Notes: generated by a model from the sequence alone, not told the origin. DNA of 64,000 nucleotides from an uncultured Bacilli bacterium (GCA_934148015.1 CAKPCU010000001.1:62001-126000), one strand, 5' to 3'; shown: positions 51,454-60,862, counted from the first letter of the stretch. Translations and numbers: made by a program.

Positions 51454-52794
51454 ATGGACTTAGTAGATGAATTCTTAAAAACTTTAAATATTAATAAAAA
51501 TGAAACTTTAATAGTTGCAGTATCATATGGACCTGATTCTATGACATTGCTTCATCATTTAAATAAGTTTTATAGTGAAAATAAAATTATTTGTGCACAT
51601 GTTCACCATAATCATAGAAAAGAAAGTGATTGCGAAGCTAAAATGTTAGAGGAATATTGTAAAAATAATAATATTATATTCGAAATGATGAAGATAAAAA
51701 GCTATAAAAATGATAAGTTTACCGAAGTAGAAGCTAGAGAAAAAAGATATAAATATTTTGAAAAATTACTAAAAAAATATAATTCTAAATATTTATTTAC
51801 GGCTCATCATGGTGATGATTTAGTAGAAACGGTTTTAATGAAGATAGTTAGAGGATCTACCTTAAAAGGATATTCGGGTATTAATTTAGTTTCACAAAGA
51901 GATAATTATTTTATAGTAAGACCATTATTATATATGACTAAAGATCAAATACTAAACTATTGCAGTGAAAATAATATTAATTATGCTGTGGATAAGTCTA
52001 ATAATGATATAATATACACAAGAAATAGATATAGAAAAAACGTATTACCACTTTTAAAGATGGAAAATAAAAATGTTCATCGAAAATTTATAGAGTTTTC
52101 TAAGGAATTAGAAAAATATGATAGCTTTGTCAATAAAGTAACTTCTAATATTTATAAAAAATGTGTTGTTAATAATGAAATTATAATAAGTTCTTTAATT
52201 AAAGAAGATGATTTAATAATAGATAAAGTAATTAGAAAATATTTATTTGATAATTATAAAGATAACATAGGAAAAATTACAAAAAAACATACTGATTTTA
52301 TAAAAAACATGATATTAAGTAATAAACCATTTATTTTATTTTCTATGCCAGATAATAAAACAATAATTAAAGACTATAATAAGATATATTTCGATAATAA
52401 TAAGTATTATAATAATTATTGCTATAAGTTTGATGGTAGTGTTAAATTAGATAATGGATATATTATAAAGAAAATAGATGTATTAGAAAATACAACTAAT
52501 TATATAACTGCTTTGGACAGTAAAGAAATATCTTTACCATTATATATTAGAAATAAAAAAGATGGCGATATAATAGAGGTTTTAGGACTTAATGGAATGA
52601 AAAAAGTAAAAGATATATTTATAAATGAAAAGATATCAAGAAATTTAAGAGATAAATATCCATTAGTTGTAGATAGTAAAGATAATGTAATTTGGATTCC
52701 TGGTATAAAGAAGTCTAAATATGATAAATCAAAACATGGAAAATATGATATAATAATTAAGTATTACAAGGAGGAAAATGATGAATCAAAATAA
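51454..52794 (+). CDS. tilS: tRNA(Ile)-lysidine synthase
   Basis: TilS converts C34 of tRNA-Ile(CAU) to lysidine so that AUA, very common here, is read. The 446 aa have the N-type ATP pyrophosphatase loop near residue 24, but it reads SYGPDS rather than the family's SGGxDS. HVHHNHRKES, TAHHGDDLVETVLM and RPLL follow as expected. A long C-terminal domain ends with IRNKKDGDII and VKDIFINEKISRNLRDKYPLV. An extended -10 (TGGTACAAT, 51427-51435) stands upstream. ftsH overlaps its 3' end; hprT, normally between them, is absent. Confidence 0.94.
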   Translation: MDLVDEFLKTLNINKNETLIVAVSYGPDSMTLLHHLNKFYSENKIICAHVHHNHRKESDCEAKMLEEYCKNNNIIFEMMKIKSYKNDKFTEVEAREKRYKYFEKLLKKYNSKYLFTAHHGDDLVETVLMKIVRGSTLKGYSGINLVSQRDNYFIVRPLLYMTKDQILNYCSENNINYAVDKSNNDIIYTRNRYRKNVLPLLKMENKNVHRKFIEFSKELEKYDSFVNKVTSNIYKKCVVNNEIIISSLIKEDDLIIDKVIRKYLFDNYKDNIGKITKKHTDFIKNMILSNKPFILFSMPDNKTIIKDYNKIYFDNNKYYNNYCYKFDGSVKLDNGYIIKKIDVLENTTNYITALDSKEISLPLYIRNKKDGDIIEVLGLNGMKKVKDIFINEKISRNLRDKYPLVVDSKDNVIWIPGIKKSKYDKSKHGKYDIIIKYYKEENDESK

Positions 52795-54766
52795 TCAAAA
52801 CATAAAAAAGGGTGCTTTTCCTTATGCTCTTTTGTTATTTATCGGATTAGCACTGTTATTATTTTATAATTCATTTAATAATAACAACAAAGTATTAACT
52901 TATAATGAATTTAATAAAGCTCTTAACAATAATAAAGTTGAGGAATTAGTTATAATGCCTTCAACATCGGCTTATACTTATCAAATAACTGGTAAATTAA
53001 AAGGAAGTAAAAATGGAGAAACATTCTCTGTTAAAACGCCTTTATCTGATATAGTAGTAAAAAAGATAATAGAAGCTAGTGAGAAAAAAGATTTTAAGAT
53101 AATATCTAAATCAGATCAAGCTTCAAGTGCTTGGTACAGATTTGCTATAGAATTACTACCATATATTTTACTATTTGGATTAGCTTTCTTTTTCATTACT
53201 AAACAGCTTGGAACACAAAAGGGTTCATTTGATTTTGGAAAGAGTAAGGCTAAGTTAAATCCTGATACTGGTAAAGTAACATTTAAAGATGTTGCAGGTT
53301 TACCAGAAGAAAAAGAAGAATTACAAGAATTGATAGATTTCTTAAAGTATCCTAAAAAGTTTCAAAAGTTAGGTGCTAGAATACCAAAAGGTGTTTTATT
53401 AGTAGGTCCTCCAGGAACAGGTAAAACATTACTTGCAAAGGCAGTAGCAGGAGAAGCAAATGCACCATTTTACTTTATATCTGGTTCGGACTTTGTTGAA
53501 CTATATGTTGGTGTTGGTGCCTCAAGAGTTAGAGATATGTTTAAACAAGCTAAACAAAATGCACCATGTTTAATCTTTATAGATGAAATTGATGCAGTAG
53601 GTAGACAACGTGGTACAGGTATTGGTGGTGGTCATGATGAAAGAGAACAGACACTTAACCAATTACTTACTGAAATGGATGGTTTTGGCGCAAATGAAGG
53701 CATTATTATAATCGCTGCAACAAATAGACCAGATGTACTTGATCCAGCATTATTAAGACCAGGAAGATTTGATAGACAAGTTACTGTTAATTTACCTGAT
53801 TTAAAAGCAAGGGAAGATATTTTAAAAGTACATGCAAGAAATAAAATTTTATCTAAAAATGTACATTTAGATAGTATTGCTAAAAGATGTGTAGGCTTTT
53901 CTGGAGCTGATTTGGAAAACTTACTTAATGAAGCAGCACTTCTTGCTGTTAGAAGAGAAAAAAGTGCTATTACTATGTCAGAAATAGATGAAGCTATAGA
54001 TAGAGTTATAATGGGACCAGCTAAGGTAACTAAAAAATATACTGATAAAGAAAAGAAGCTTGTTGCTTATCACGAAGCCGGGCATGCCGTTCTTGGAATT
54101 AAATTAGATGATGCAAATGATGTTCAAAAAGTTACAATTATTCCAAGAGGACAAGCTGGTGGTTATAATTTAATGATGCCTAAAGAAGAAAAGTTTACGG
54201 CTACTAAAACAGAACTATTAGAACAAATAATGGGTCTTCTTGGTGGTCGTGTTGCTGAAGAAGTTGTGTTTGGAGAAATTACAACAGGGGCACACAATGA
54301 TTTTTCAAAGGCTACAAAAATAGCAAGAAGCATGGTAACTGAATATGGTATGTCAAAATTAGGACCAGTTCAGTTAGAAACTCCAGAAGGAAGTTCTTTC
54401 TTAGGAAGAGATTATAATAAAAACAGAAATTTCTCTGATCAAGTTGCTCTTGAAATAGATAATGAAGTTAGAGGAATTATTAATGATTGTTATGAAAAAG
54501 CTAAAAAGATAATTGAAAAAAATAGAGATTTACTTGATTTAATTGCAAGTAATTTAATAGAACATGAAACTTTAACTAAAGAAGAGATTGATTATTTAGC
54601 AGAACATGGTAAAATGCCTACAATTGATATGCTAGATGATATTAATTTAGATAAGCTTAAAGAAATGGCAAAAGAAAAGAAAATAAAGGGCTATTCTTCA
54701 ATGAATAAAGAAGAATTAAAAAAGGCATTGTCAGAGGATATAAAAGACAAACAAAATGAAGAATAA
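52781..54766 (+). CDS. ftsH: ATP-dependent zinc metalloprotease FtsH, with Rho-N-like tail
   Basis: FtsH degrades membrane and regulatory proteins. The 661 aa have two helices (about 13-30 and 115-137), Walker A GPPGTGKTLLAKAVAGE near 208, Walker B CLIFIDEIDAVG, the second region of homology ATNRPDVLDPALLRPGRFDRQV, and the zinc motif HEAGH near 430. After EEIDYLAEHGKMPT the last 40 residues read LDKLKEMAKEKKIKGYSSMN then KEELKKAL, resembling a Rho N-terminal/SAP-like helical module; this is not usual in FtsH. The second ATG (52781) is six nt from AAGGAGG and is preferred. It overlaps tilS. Confidence 0.95.
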   Translation: MNQNNQNIKKGAFPYALLLFIGLALLLFYNSFNNNNKVLTYNEFNKALNNNKVEELVIMPSTSAYTYQITGKLKGSKNGETFSVKTPLSDIVVKKIIEASEKKDFKIISKSDQASSAWYRFAIELLPYILLFGLAFFFITKQLGTQKGSFDFGKSKAKLNPDTGKVTFKDVAGLPEEKEELQELIDFLKYPKKFQKLGARIPKGVLLVGPPGTGKTLLAKAVAGEANAPFYFISGSDFVELYVGVGASRVRDMFKQAKQNAPCLIFIDEIDAVGRQRGTGIGGGHDEREQTLNQLLTEMDGFGANEGIIIIAATNRPDVLDPALLRPGRFDRQVTVNLPDLKAREDILKVHARNKILSKNVHLDSIAKRCVGFSGADLENLLNEAALLAVRREKSAITMSEIDEAIDRVIMGPAKVTKKYTDKEKKLVAYHEAGHAVLGIKLDDANDVQKVTIIPRGQAGGYNLMMPKEEKFTATKTELLEQIMGLLGGRVAEEVVFGEITTGAHNDFSKATKIARSMVTEYGMSKLGPVQLETPEGSSFLGRDYNKNRNFSDQVALEIDNEVRGIINDCYEKAKKIIEKNRDLLDLIASNLIEHETLTKEEIDYLAEHGKMPTIDMLDDINLDKLKEMAKEKKIKGYSSMNKEELKKALSEDIKDKQNEE

Positions 54767-54767
54767 T

Positions 54768-54793
54768 AAAAAACGGGTTAATCCGTTTTTTTT
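54768..54793. terminator. bidirectional terminator between ftsH and the PBP gene
   Basis: AAAAACGG and CCGTTTTT pair around GTTAAT, with A run on one side and T run on the other; serves both convergent genes. Confidence 0.75.
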
Positions 54794-56745
54794 GTGCTTT
54801 TTTTAATAAATTTAGAACGGGATGTATTTCCAGGTTCACTTCCTTTAACATAATAAAGTATTTTTTTTAGTTTTGAATTATTATTAGCTACTTTTCCTGT
54901 ATTTAAATCAGTTAATACTCCAACAACATTATCAGGTTTATCATACCAAACCTCTTTTTTATCTCTTAAGTATTCTTCTATAGCATCTGCCCATATATTT
55001 TTAGAATATTTATATTCTTTACTTGATAGTTTTCTATTATCATCATATCCAGTCCAAACTCCAACTACAACATCAGGATTATATCCTAAGGTCCATAGAT
55101 CATAATCAGTTGTACCAGATTTGACTGCATATTTTTTAGTCAACTTAGGTTTAATAGATGCACATGTTGGTGATGTATAACTTTTAAGCGAAGTATCATA
55201 TGTATTAGCAAGCATTTCACTTAATATATAAGAGTATGACTTATTTAAAATTTCTTCTTTTTTTTCTTTATATTTATATATAACATCCCCATTTCCATCT
55301 TCTATTTTTCTTATTATATGATTATTAGTTTTAACTCCTTCGTTAGCTAAAGATGAATATGCATTTACAAATTCTGTAATTGTAAGCTCGTTAGTTCCTA
55401 AAGGAAGTGAAGCATTAGCCTCTAATTTACTTGTAATGCCCATTTTTTTTGCATAATTAACTAACATATCTTCCCCTAAAAAAAGATGTGTTTTAATAGC
55501 GTATATATTATCAGAATAACATATAGCAAGAGCCATTGTAATATCATCGTTAGGATATAAATTACCATAATTACTAGGTGAATAAGTTGTTTTATCATCA
55601 ATTTTAAATGTAGTTGGTTTACTTAAAAACGTAGATGCTGGTGTAAGACCATTTTCTAGTGCAGAATAATATAATATAGGTTTCATAGTAGAGCCTACCT
55701 GTCTTTTAGAATTAATAGCTCTATTATACTGTGATTTAGAATAGTCTTTTCCTCCTGCAAGTGCTATTATTTCTCCATTTTTAGGATTAACCATAATAGC
55801 TGATGTTTCCATTTCATCTTTTCCCTCAAGATTTTTCTTTATACTATCTTCTAGAGAGGTTTGTGCATTAATATCTAAACTAGTATATATCTTTATTCCT
55901 TCTTTCCATATTGTCTCATCACTAACCACTTTAAGTTCTTTTAATTCTTTAATTACTGCATCTTGATAATACATTATAGTAGATAAATTTAAATTTTCTT
56001 TTTTACCATAATATGTTAACTTTTCACTTACTGTATCTTTCATTTTTTCATTTGTTATAACTTTATTATTAACCATTGCTTGTAAAACTTCTTTTTGTCT
56101 TTTTTTAGCAGCAGCCTCATCGTTTAAAGGAGAATAATTATTAGGTGATTTTGGTATACCAGCTAACATAGCACTTTCAGCTAAAGTTAAATTTTTAGCA
56201 GGCTTATTAAAGTAGTAAAGGGATGCATTTTCAATACCTAAAATACCATTTCCGTAGTTTATAGTATTTAAATATCCTTCTAATATCTCGTCCTTTGAGT
56301 ATGTAACTTCTAATTTATATGCATACCATGCTTCTTTAATTTTTCTTTCCCATGTTTTATCAAATGTTAAGAATAAATTTCTTGCATATTGCTGAGTGAT
56401 TGTTGATGCACCTTGTTTTAAATCATTTGATTTAATATTGATAAACATAGATTTTATAATTCTTGGAATATCAAATCCATTATGATTATAAAAATTTTTA
56501 TCTTCTGAGTATATGGTAGCATTTACTAAATCTTTTGATATATCTTTTAATTTAACCCATTTTTTAGTGCCATTATTTCCTTCGTAGAAGCTCTTTCCAT
56601 CTTTATCATACATGTATATACTATTTGAATTTTTAATATCTATTTTACTGCTTATTTTAGCAATTACAAATATTGTAGAATAAAATGCACAAAAAACAAG
56701 CATTAATATAATTAATGTTTTTGATATTATTTTTAATTTTTTCAT
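54778..56745 (-). CDS. class A penicillin-binding protein (PBP1A type)
   Basis: A bifunctional peptidoglycan synthase of 655 aa. An N-terminal helix (about 7-30) anchors it. The glycosyltransferase domain shows SEDKNFYNHNGFD (catalytic Glu, near 80), QGASTITQQYARN and a GN-containing LNTINYGNG. The transpeptidase domain has STMKP (SxxK, near 350), SDN, and KSGTTDYDLWTLGY (KTGT-type). There is no long C-terminal extension. The start is ATG at 56745, nine nt after AAGG; the ATG three codons upstream touches that site. It is encoded opposite to its neighbours, convergent with ftsH. Confidence 0.93.
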   Translation of the reverse strand: MKKLKIISKTLIILMLVFCAFYSTIFVIAKISSKIDIKNSNSIYMYDKDGKSFYEGNNGTKKWVKLKDISKDLVNATIYSEDKNFYNHNGFDIPRIIKSMFINIKSNDLKQGASTITQQYARNLFLTFDKTWERKIKEAWYAYKLEVTYSKDEILEGYLNTINYGNGILGIENASLYYFNKPAKNLTLAESAMLAGIPKSPNNYSPLNDEAAAKKRQKEVLQAMVNNKVITNEKMKDTVSEKLTYYGKKENLNLSTIMYYQDAVIKELKELKVVSDETIWKEGIKIYTSLDINAQTSLEDSIKKNLEGKDEMETSAIMVNPKNGEIIALAGGKDYSKSQYNRAINSKRQVGSTMKPILYYSALENGLTPASTFLSKPTTFKIDDKTTYSPSNYGNLYPNDDITMALAICYSDNIYAIKTHLFLGEDMLVNYAKKMGITSKLEANASLPLGTNELTITEFVNAYSSLANEGVKTNNHIIRKIEDGNGDVIYKYKEKKEEILNKSYSYILSEMLANTYDTSLKSYTSPTCASIKPKLTKKYAVKSGTTDYDLWTLGYNPDVVVGVWTGYDDNRKLSSKEYKYSKNIWADAIEEYLRDKKEVWYDKPDNVVGVLTDLNTGKVANNNSKLKKILYYVKGSEPGNTSRSKFIKKSTKKTD

Positions 56746-56893
56746 AGTCTTCATCCTTCTAAAATTATTATTGGTAGAAAGACTTAAAATATAACAACTA
56801 TTTATTATATTTAAATAAATGTAATATATAATGAGTCATTTATAAAAAAAAAGAATTTAATTTTAAAGCAATTTAAAAAAACTATTATTTTTA

Positions 56894-56922
56894 TTGATAA
56901 TAGCTTTAAAATTTTATATAAT
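56894..56922 (+). promoter_or_regulatory. promoter of a small RNA (candidate antitoxin)
   Basis: TTGATA, 17 nt, TATAAT, with no following start codon; transcription should begin near 56929. Confidence 0.75.
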
Positions 56923-56928
56923 ATATGT

Positions 56929-57008
56929 GTAGGAGACAACTAACTAGTTGTTTTCCGGTTTTTGTTTAGAAAACAAGGCTAGAATTAACTAACCTTGTTT
57001 ATTTTTTT
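56929..57008 (+). ncRNA. candidate antisense RNA of a type I toxin-antitoxin locus
   Basis: About 80 nt from a strong promoter to a terminator. It carries a hairpin ACAAC-TAACTA-GTTGT near its 5' end, and ends in the stem ACAAGGCTAG/CTAACCTTGT (56974-57000) plus T7. It has no ORF with a ribosome-binding site. It converges with the small hydrophobic ORF on the other strand and overlaps its expected 3' end. Confidence 0.5.
56972..57008. terminator. shared terminator of the convergent sRNA and peptide genes
   Basis: ACAAGGCTAG and CTAACCTTGT pair around AATTAA with one mismatch on the plus strand. On the minus strand the mismatch becomes a G-T pair, and T runs stand on both sides. Confidence 0.65.
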
Positions 57009-57090
57009 AATTATAAATTATATATAATATAATAAATATTAAAATGATAATTATTTTAATGTTAAATTTTATTTCGAACTTAAACTTCAT
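57007..57090 (-). CDS. 27-aa hydrophobic peptide, candidate type I toxin
   Basis: On the minus strand ATG at 57090 follows AAGGGTGGTGATAATT and opens a 27-residue peptide. It has a basic start (MKFKFEIKFNIK), then an almost pure Ile/Leu helix (IIIILIFIILYIIYN). The size, charge pattern and single helix are those of Fst/Ldr-type toxins that insert in the membrane. Its mRNA leader (AACTAACCATTGTTTTCC, plus-strand 57125-57142) is complementary to a segment past its own 3' end. No sequence family match can be claimed. Confidence 0.5.
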   Translation of the reverse strand: MKFKFEIKFNIKIIIILIFIILYIIYN

Positions 57091-57259
57091 AATTATCACC
57101 ACCCTTCTTATTCTAAAATAGGTGGAAAACAATGGTTAGTTTTTTAGTGCCTCCCAATACTTTTATTTGACAAAACTTATATAAATCCCCTTTTTTTTAA
57201 AATATTTTGTATAAAATAGTTAAAAACTTAAAAATATAAAATTCAAGTACAATATTATG
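57009..57259. other. remaining gene-free DNA of the PBP-ywiB gap
   Basis: Apart from the peptide ORF and its leader (to about 57180), this stretch is AT-rich DNA without frames or clear signals. Confidence 0.4.
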
Positions 57260-57288
57260 TTGACCTTTTTAATATATTATGCTATATT
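57260..57288 (+). promoter_or_regulatory. promoter of ywiB-argS-rpoE
   Basis: TTGACC, 17 nt, TATATT, about 30 nt before the first ATG. Confidence 0.75.
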
Positions 57289-57317
57289 GTTGCTAGAAAA
57301 AATTTAAAGGTGTTTTT

Positions 57318-57692
57318 ATGTCTAAAATTATTATCAATGAACGAATTAATTCATCAAATGGAGAAGAAAATATTAATAATAAAAAAGCCATTTTAAAAGA
57401 TAATAAGATATCTTATGATAGAAATGGTTTTATAATGAATATTATATATGAAGATGAAAAGATATTTATCACTAGAGAAAATAATGATGTAAAAATAGAC
57501 TTAGAATTTAAAAAGGATCAATCTTTAATAACTAAATATCATATTAAAGATATAAATACAATTATTAAACTAGAAACTATAACTAAAGAATTATCTATCT
57601 TAGATAATAGAATATATATAAAGTATGATTTGTATATGAACGAAGAATTCAGTGATAGTTTTGAGTTTGAATTAGAATGGAGAGATTTATAA
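57318..57692 (+). CDS. DUF1934 beta-barrel protein (YwiB-like)
   Basis: A 124-aa protein of a small beta-barrel family with no established function. It is mostly alternating polar/hydrophobic strands (ISYDRNGFIMNIIYEDEKIFITRE, then IYIKYDLYMNEEFSDSFEFELEW). The family is recognised largely through its place directly before argS, as ywiB in Bacillus, together with the C-terminal FEFELEW strand. The ATG at 57318 follows AAAGGTGTTTTT. Its stop overlaps the argS start (TAATG). Confidence 0.72.
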   Translation: MSKIIINERINSSNGEENINNKKAILKDNKISYDRNGFIMNIIYEDEKIFITRENNDVKIDLEFKKDQSLITKYHIKDINTIIKLETITKELSILDNRIYIKYDLYMNEEFSDSFEFELEWRDL

Positions 57693-59323
57693 TGAACCTA
57701 AAACAAAGAATAAAAGAAATTATTTTTTGTGCTTTAAATGATTTAGATATCGAATTTAACTTATTAGATATAATGGTAGAAGTTCCAAAGAATAGAGAAA
57801 ATGGGGATTTTTCTAGTAATATAGCTATGCAGCTTACTAAGGTTTTGAGGGATAATCCTAGAAATATTGCAGAAAAAATAGTAGATAAAATAAAAGAAAA
57901 TACTAAAGAAATAGAAAAAGTAGAGATTGCTGGACCTGGATTTATTAATATTTATTTAAATGATGAATATGTTTTTAGCGGGATAGAAAATGTCCTTAAA
58001 GCTGATAAAGATTATGGTAAATTAAATATTGGTAATAATAAAAAAATAGATATAGAGTTTGTTAGTGCAAACCCAACAGGTATACTTCATTTAGGTACAG
58101 CTCGTGGAGCTGCTTACGGGGCTAATCTTGCTAATATAATGTCTTTTGCAGGATATAATGTTACTAAAGAATATTATATAAATGATGCTGGAAATCAGAT
58201 AAATAACCTTGGTTTGTCTTTAAAAGAAAGATATAAAGGATTATGTGGTTTAGAAGAAAATATGCCAGAAGATGGATATTATGGAAGTGAAATAATAGAT
58301 ATTGCTAAAAATATTAAAGATAAATATTCTGATAAAAAGTTAGATGAAGATATAGAGTACTTTAAAAAAGTAGCGGTTGATTATTTATTAGGCATTATAA
58401 AAAAAGACTTATCAGATTTTAAAGTTACTTTTGACGTTTGGACTTCTGAAAAAGATATTCGCGCTAAAGGAAGAATAGAAGAGTCAATAAAAATATTAGA
58501 TGAAAAAGGATTAGTATATAAAAAAGATGATGCGCTATTTCTTAAAACTACTAATTATGGTGATGATAAGGATAGGGTTTTAGTTAAAACTGATGGAAGT
58601 TATACTTATTTAGTTCCAGATATTGCATATCATCTAGATAAATTTGATAGGGGATTTGATTATTTAGTTGATGTTTTTGGGGCTGATCATCATAGTTATG
58701 TATCTAGATTAAAAGCTAGTATTGAGGCTTTAGGTTATGATAAAGATAAACTAGAGGTTAGACTTTTACAAATGGTTAGATTACTTCGTGATGGAGAAGT
58801 TGTTAAAATGAGTAAAAGAACTGGTGGCAACATAACTATAAGAGAATTAGTAGATGAAATTGGCTCAGATGCAGCTAGATACTTTTTTGCTAGTAGGTCA
58901 TTAGATGGTCAGATGGACTTTGATATAAACTTAGCCTTAAAGAAATCTAATGAAAATCCATTCTTTTATGTTGGATATGCTCATGCTAGAATATGTTCTA
59001 TAATAAATGAGGCAAATTTAAAAAAAATTAATTTTGCTACGACTTATGAAAAAATATATGATGATGATTCAAAGGCTTTACTTCTTAAAGTATATGATTT
59101 TTCAAGTGTAGTTGAAGTATCATCAGGTAAGAAAGAACCTCATTTAATTACTAATTATGTGTATGAATTAGCTTCTATGTTCCATAATTATTATGGTAAG
59201 CATAGAATATTAACTGAAGATATAGCTTCATCTAGTCAAAGACTAAGTTTGATAAAAGCAGTAGCTATTACTATAAATAATGCTTTAAATCTTATTGGTG
59301 TTGAAGCACCTAATAAAATGTAG
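57692..59323 (+). CDS. argS: arginyl-tRNA synthetase
   Basis: Charges tRNA-Arg. The 543-aa class I enzyme has an N-terminal additional domain, the HIGH variant HLGTARGAAYG (about 130), DVFGADHHSYVSRL, and KMSKRTGG (KMSKS variant, about 376). The C-terminal anticodon-binding domain follows (FFYVGYAHARICSI). The start is ATG 57692; a frame five codons longer overlaps the previous gene. GGAG lies 9-10 nt upstream inside that gene. rpoE follows, as in Bacillus. Confidence 0.97.
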   Translation: MNLKQRIKEIIFCALNDLDIEFNLLDIMVEVPKNRENGDFSSNIAMQLTKVLRDNPRNIAEKIVDKIKENTKEIEKVEIAGPGFINIYLNDEYVFSGIENVLKADKDYGKLNIGNNKKIDIEFVSANPTGILHLGTARGAAYGANLANIMSFAGYNVTKEYYINDAGNQINNLGLSLKERYKGLCGLEENMPEDGYYGSEIIDIAKNIKDKYSDKKLDEDIEYFKKVAVDYLLGIIKKDLSDFKVTFDVWTSEKDIRAKGRIEESIKILDEKGLVYKKDDALFLKTTNYGDDKDRVLVKTDGSYTYLVPDIAYHLDKFDRGFDYLVDVFGADHHSYVSRLKASIEALGYDKDKLEVRLLQMVRLLRDGEVVKMSKRTGGNITIRELVDEIGSDAARYFFASRSLDGQMDFDINLALKKSNENPFFYVGYAHARICSIINEANLKKINFATTYEKIYDDDSKALLLKVYDFSSVVEVSSGKKEPHLITNYVYELASMFHNYYGKHRILTEDIASSSQRLSLIKAVAITINNALNLIGVEAPNKM

Positions 59324-59333
59324 GAGGATACTT

Positions 59334-59759
59334 ATGAATATTAGACAAATGCCTTTAGAGGAATTAGAATTACTTTCTTATACAGATATAGCTTATGAAC
59401 TATTAAAGCTAGATAAAAAGTCTGCAACTACGCCAATTTTATTTGGTGAAGTTTGCAAATTATTACAAATAGATGAAAATTCTATGTATGAAATGATAGG
59501 AGATTTTTATACGACACTTACAACAGATAAAAGATTTATTCTTTTAGATAATGCTGAGTGGGATTTAAAAGAAAATCATAAAGTAAAACCTATAGTAGAT
59601 GATGAGGATGAAGAAGAGGTAGTAGAAGAACAAGAAGAATCTGAAGAATCTGAAGATGATGCAGTAGCTAATGATGAAGAAGATTACGAAGAAGATACTG
59701 ATGATTTAGATGACTTAGATGATTTAGCAATTGTAACGGAAGAAGAGATGGAAGAGTAA
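59334..59759 (+). CDS. rpoE: RNA polymerase delta subunit RpoE
   Basis: Delta improves RNA polymerase recycling and specificity and is restricted to Bacilli and relatives, so it is a strong taxonomic marker. The 141 aa have a folded N-terminal domain (MPLEELELLSYTDIAYELLKL, TPILFGEVCKLL, then FYTTLTTDKRFILLDNAEWDLKE) and a very acidic, disordered C-terminal half (from about 83). The start is ATG 59334 behind AGGAGGATACTT; the frame extends back into argS. It overlaps prfA by one nt. Confidence 0.94.
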   Translation: MNIRQMPLEELELLSYTDIAYELLKLDKKSATTPILFGEVCKLLQIDENSMYEMIGDFYTTLTTDKRFILLDNAEWDLKENHKVKPIVDDEDEEEVVEEQEESEESEDDAVANDEEDYEEDTDDLDDLDDLAIVTEEEMEE

Positions 59760-60814
59760 TGTTTGAAAGATTAGAAGATATAAAAAAAAGATATGATTTT
59801 ATTACAAATGAACTTACTAAACCTGAAGTAATTAGCGATGTAAAAAAAACAATGTCATTATCAAAAGAACAATCAGATTTATCAGAAATTATAGAGTGCT
59901 ATAATGCATATTTAAAATCAAAACAAGACTATGAAGAAGCAAAAGAGTTAGCAAAAGATCCTGAAATGGCTTCATTTGCACAGGAAGAAGAAGAAAAACA
60001 ATTAGAACTTGGAAAAAAATTAGAAAAAGATCTTGAGATTCTCCTACTTCCTAAAGATCCTAATGATGGTAAAAATATAATAGTAGAAATACGCGGTGCA
60101 GCTGGTGGTGATGAGGCTAACATTTTTGCGGGTGACTTATATAACATGTATGTTAGATATGCTGAAAATCAAGGCTTTAAAGTTGAAAACTTAGAAAGCA
60201 CTCCAGGTCAATCAGGTGGATTTTCTGAAATATCATTTATGATAAAAGGAGAAAATGTTTACTCTAAGTTAAAATATGAATCTGGAGCTCACCGTGTTCA
60301 AAGAGTGCCAGCAACAGAATCTCAAGGAAGAGTACACACATCAACAGCAACAGTACTTGTTATGCCTGAAGTAGATGATGTTGATTTTGAACTTGATATG
60401 AATGATGTTAGAGTAGATATTACAAGATCATCAGGATGTGGTGGACAAGGAGTTAATACAACGGATTCAGCGGTTAGATTAACTCATATACCTACTGGTA
60501 TAATAGTATATTCTCAAACAGAAAGATCACAAATTAGAAATAAAGAAAAAGCTATTAAAATACTAAAATCAAGAGTATATGATTTAAAATTAAGAGAGCA
60601 AGAACAGGAACTTGGAGCTGAAAGAAAAAATAAGATAGGTACTGGTGATAGATCTGAAAAGATAAGAACATATAATTATCCACAAAATAGAGTAACAGAT
60701 CATCGTATAGGGTATACTACAAATTCATTAGATAGAGTAATGAATGGTAAATTGGATGATATAATTGAAGCTTTAATTACTGAAGATCAAAGAAGAAAAT
60801 TAGCTGGAGAATAA
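59759..60814 (+). CDS. prfA: peptide chain release factor 1
   Basis: RF1 reads UAA and UAG. The 351 aa show RGAAGGDEANIFAGDLYNMY, the codon-recognition PAT motif (VQRVPATESQGRVHTS) and the GGQ loop (SSGCGGQGVNTTDSAVRLTH, about 222-241). It starts inside the rpoE stop. Normally followed by prmC; here another gene is in between. RF2 is not in the window. Confidence 0.97.
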   Translation: MFERLEDIKKRYDFITNELTKPEVISDVKKTMSLSKEQSDLSEIIECYNAYLKSKQDYEEAKELAKDPEMASFAQEEEEKQLELGKKLEKDLEILLLPKDPNDGKNIIVEIRGAAGGDEANIFAGDLYNMYVRYAENQGFKVENLESTPGQSGGFSEISFMIKGENVYSKLKYESGAHRVQRVPATESQGRVHTSTATVLVMPEVDDVDFELDMNDVRVDITRSSGCGGQGVNTTDSAVRLTHIPTGIIVYSQTERSQIRNKEKAIKILKSRVYDLKLREQEQELGAERKNKIGTGDRSEKIRTYNYPQNRVTDHRIGYTTNSLDRVMNGKLDDIIEALITEDQRRKLAGE

Positions 60815-60862
60815 TACTTCAGTTTTTTCATATGGTATAATAGTTATAGGAGTTGGTTAAAT

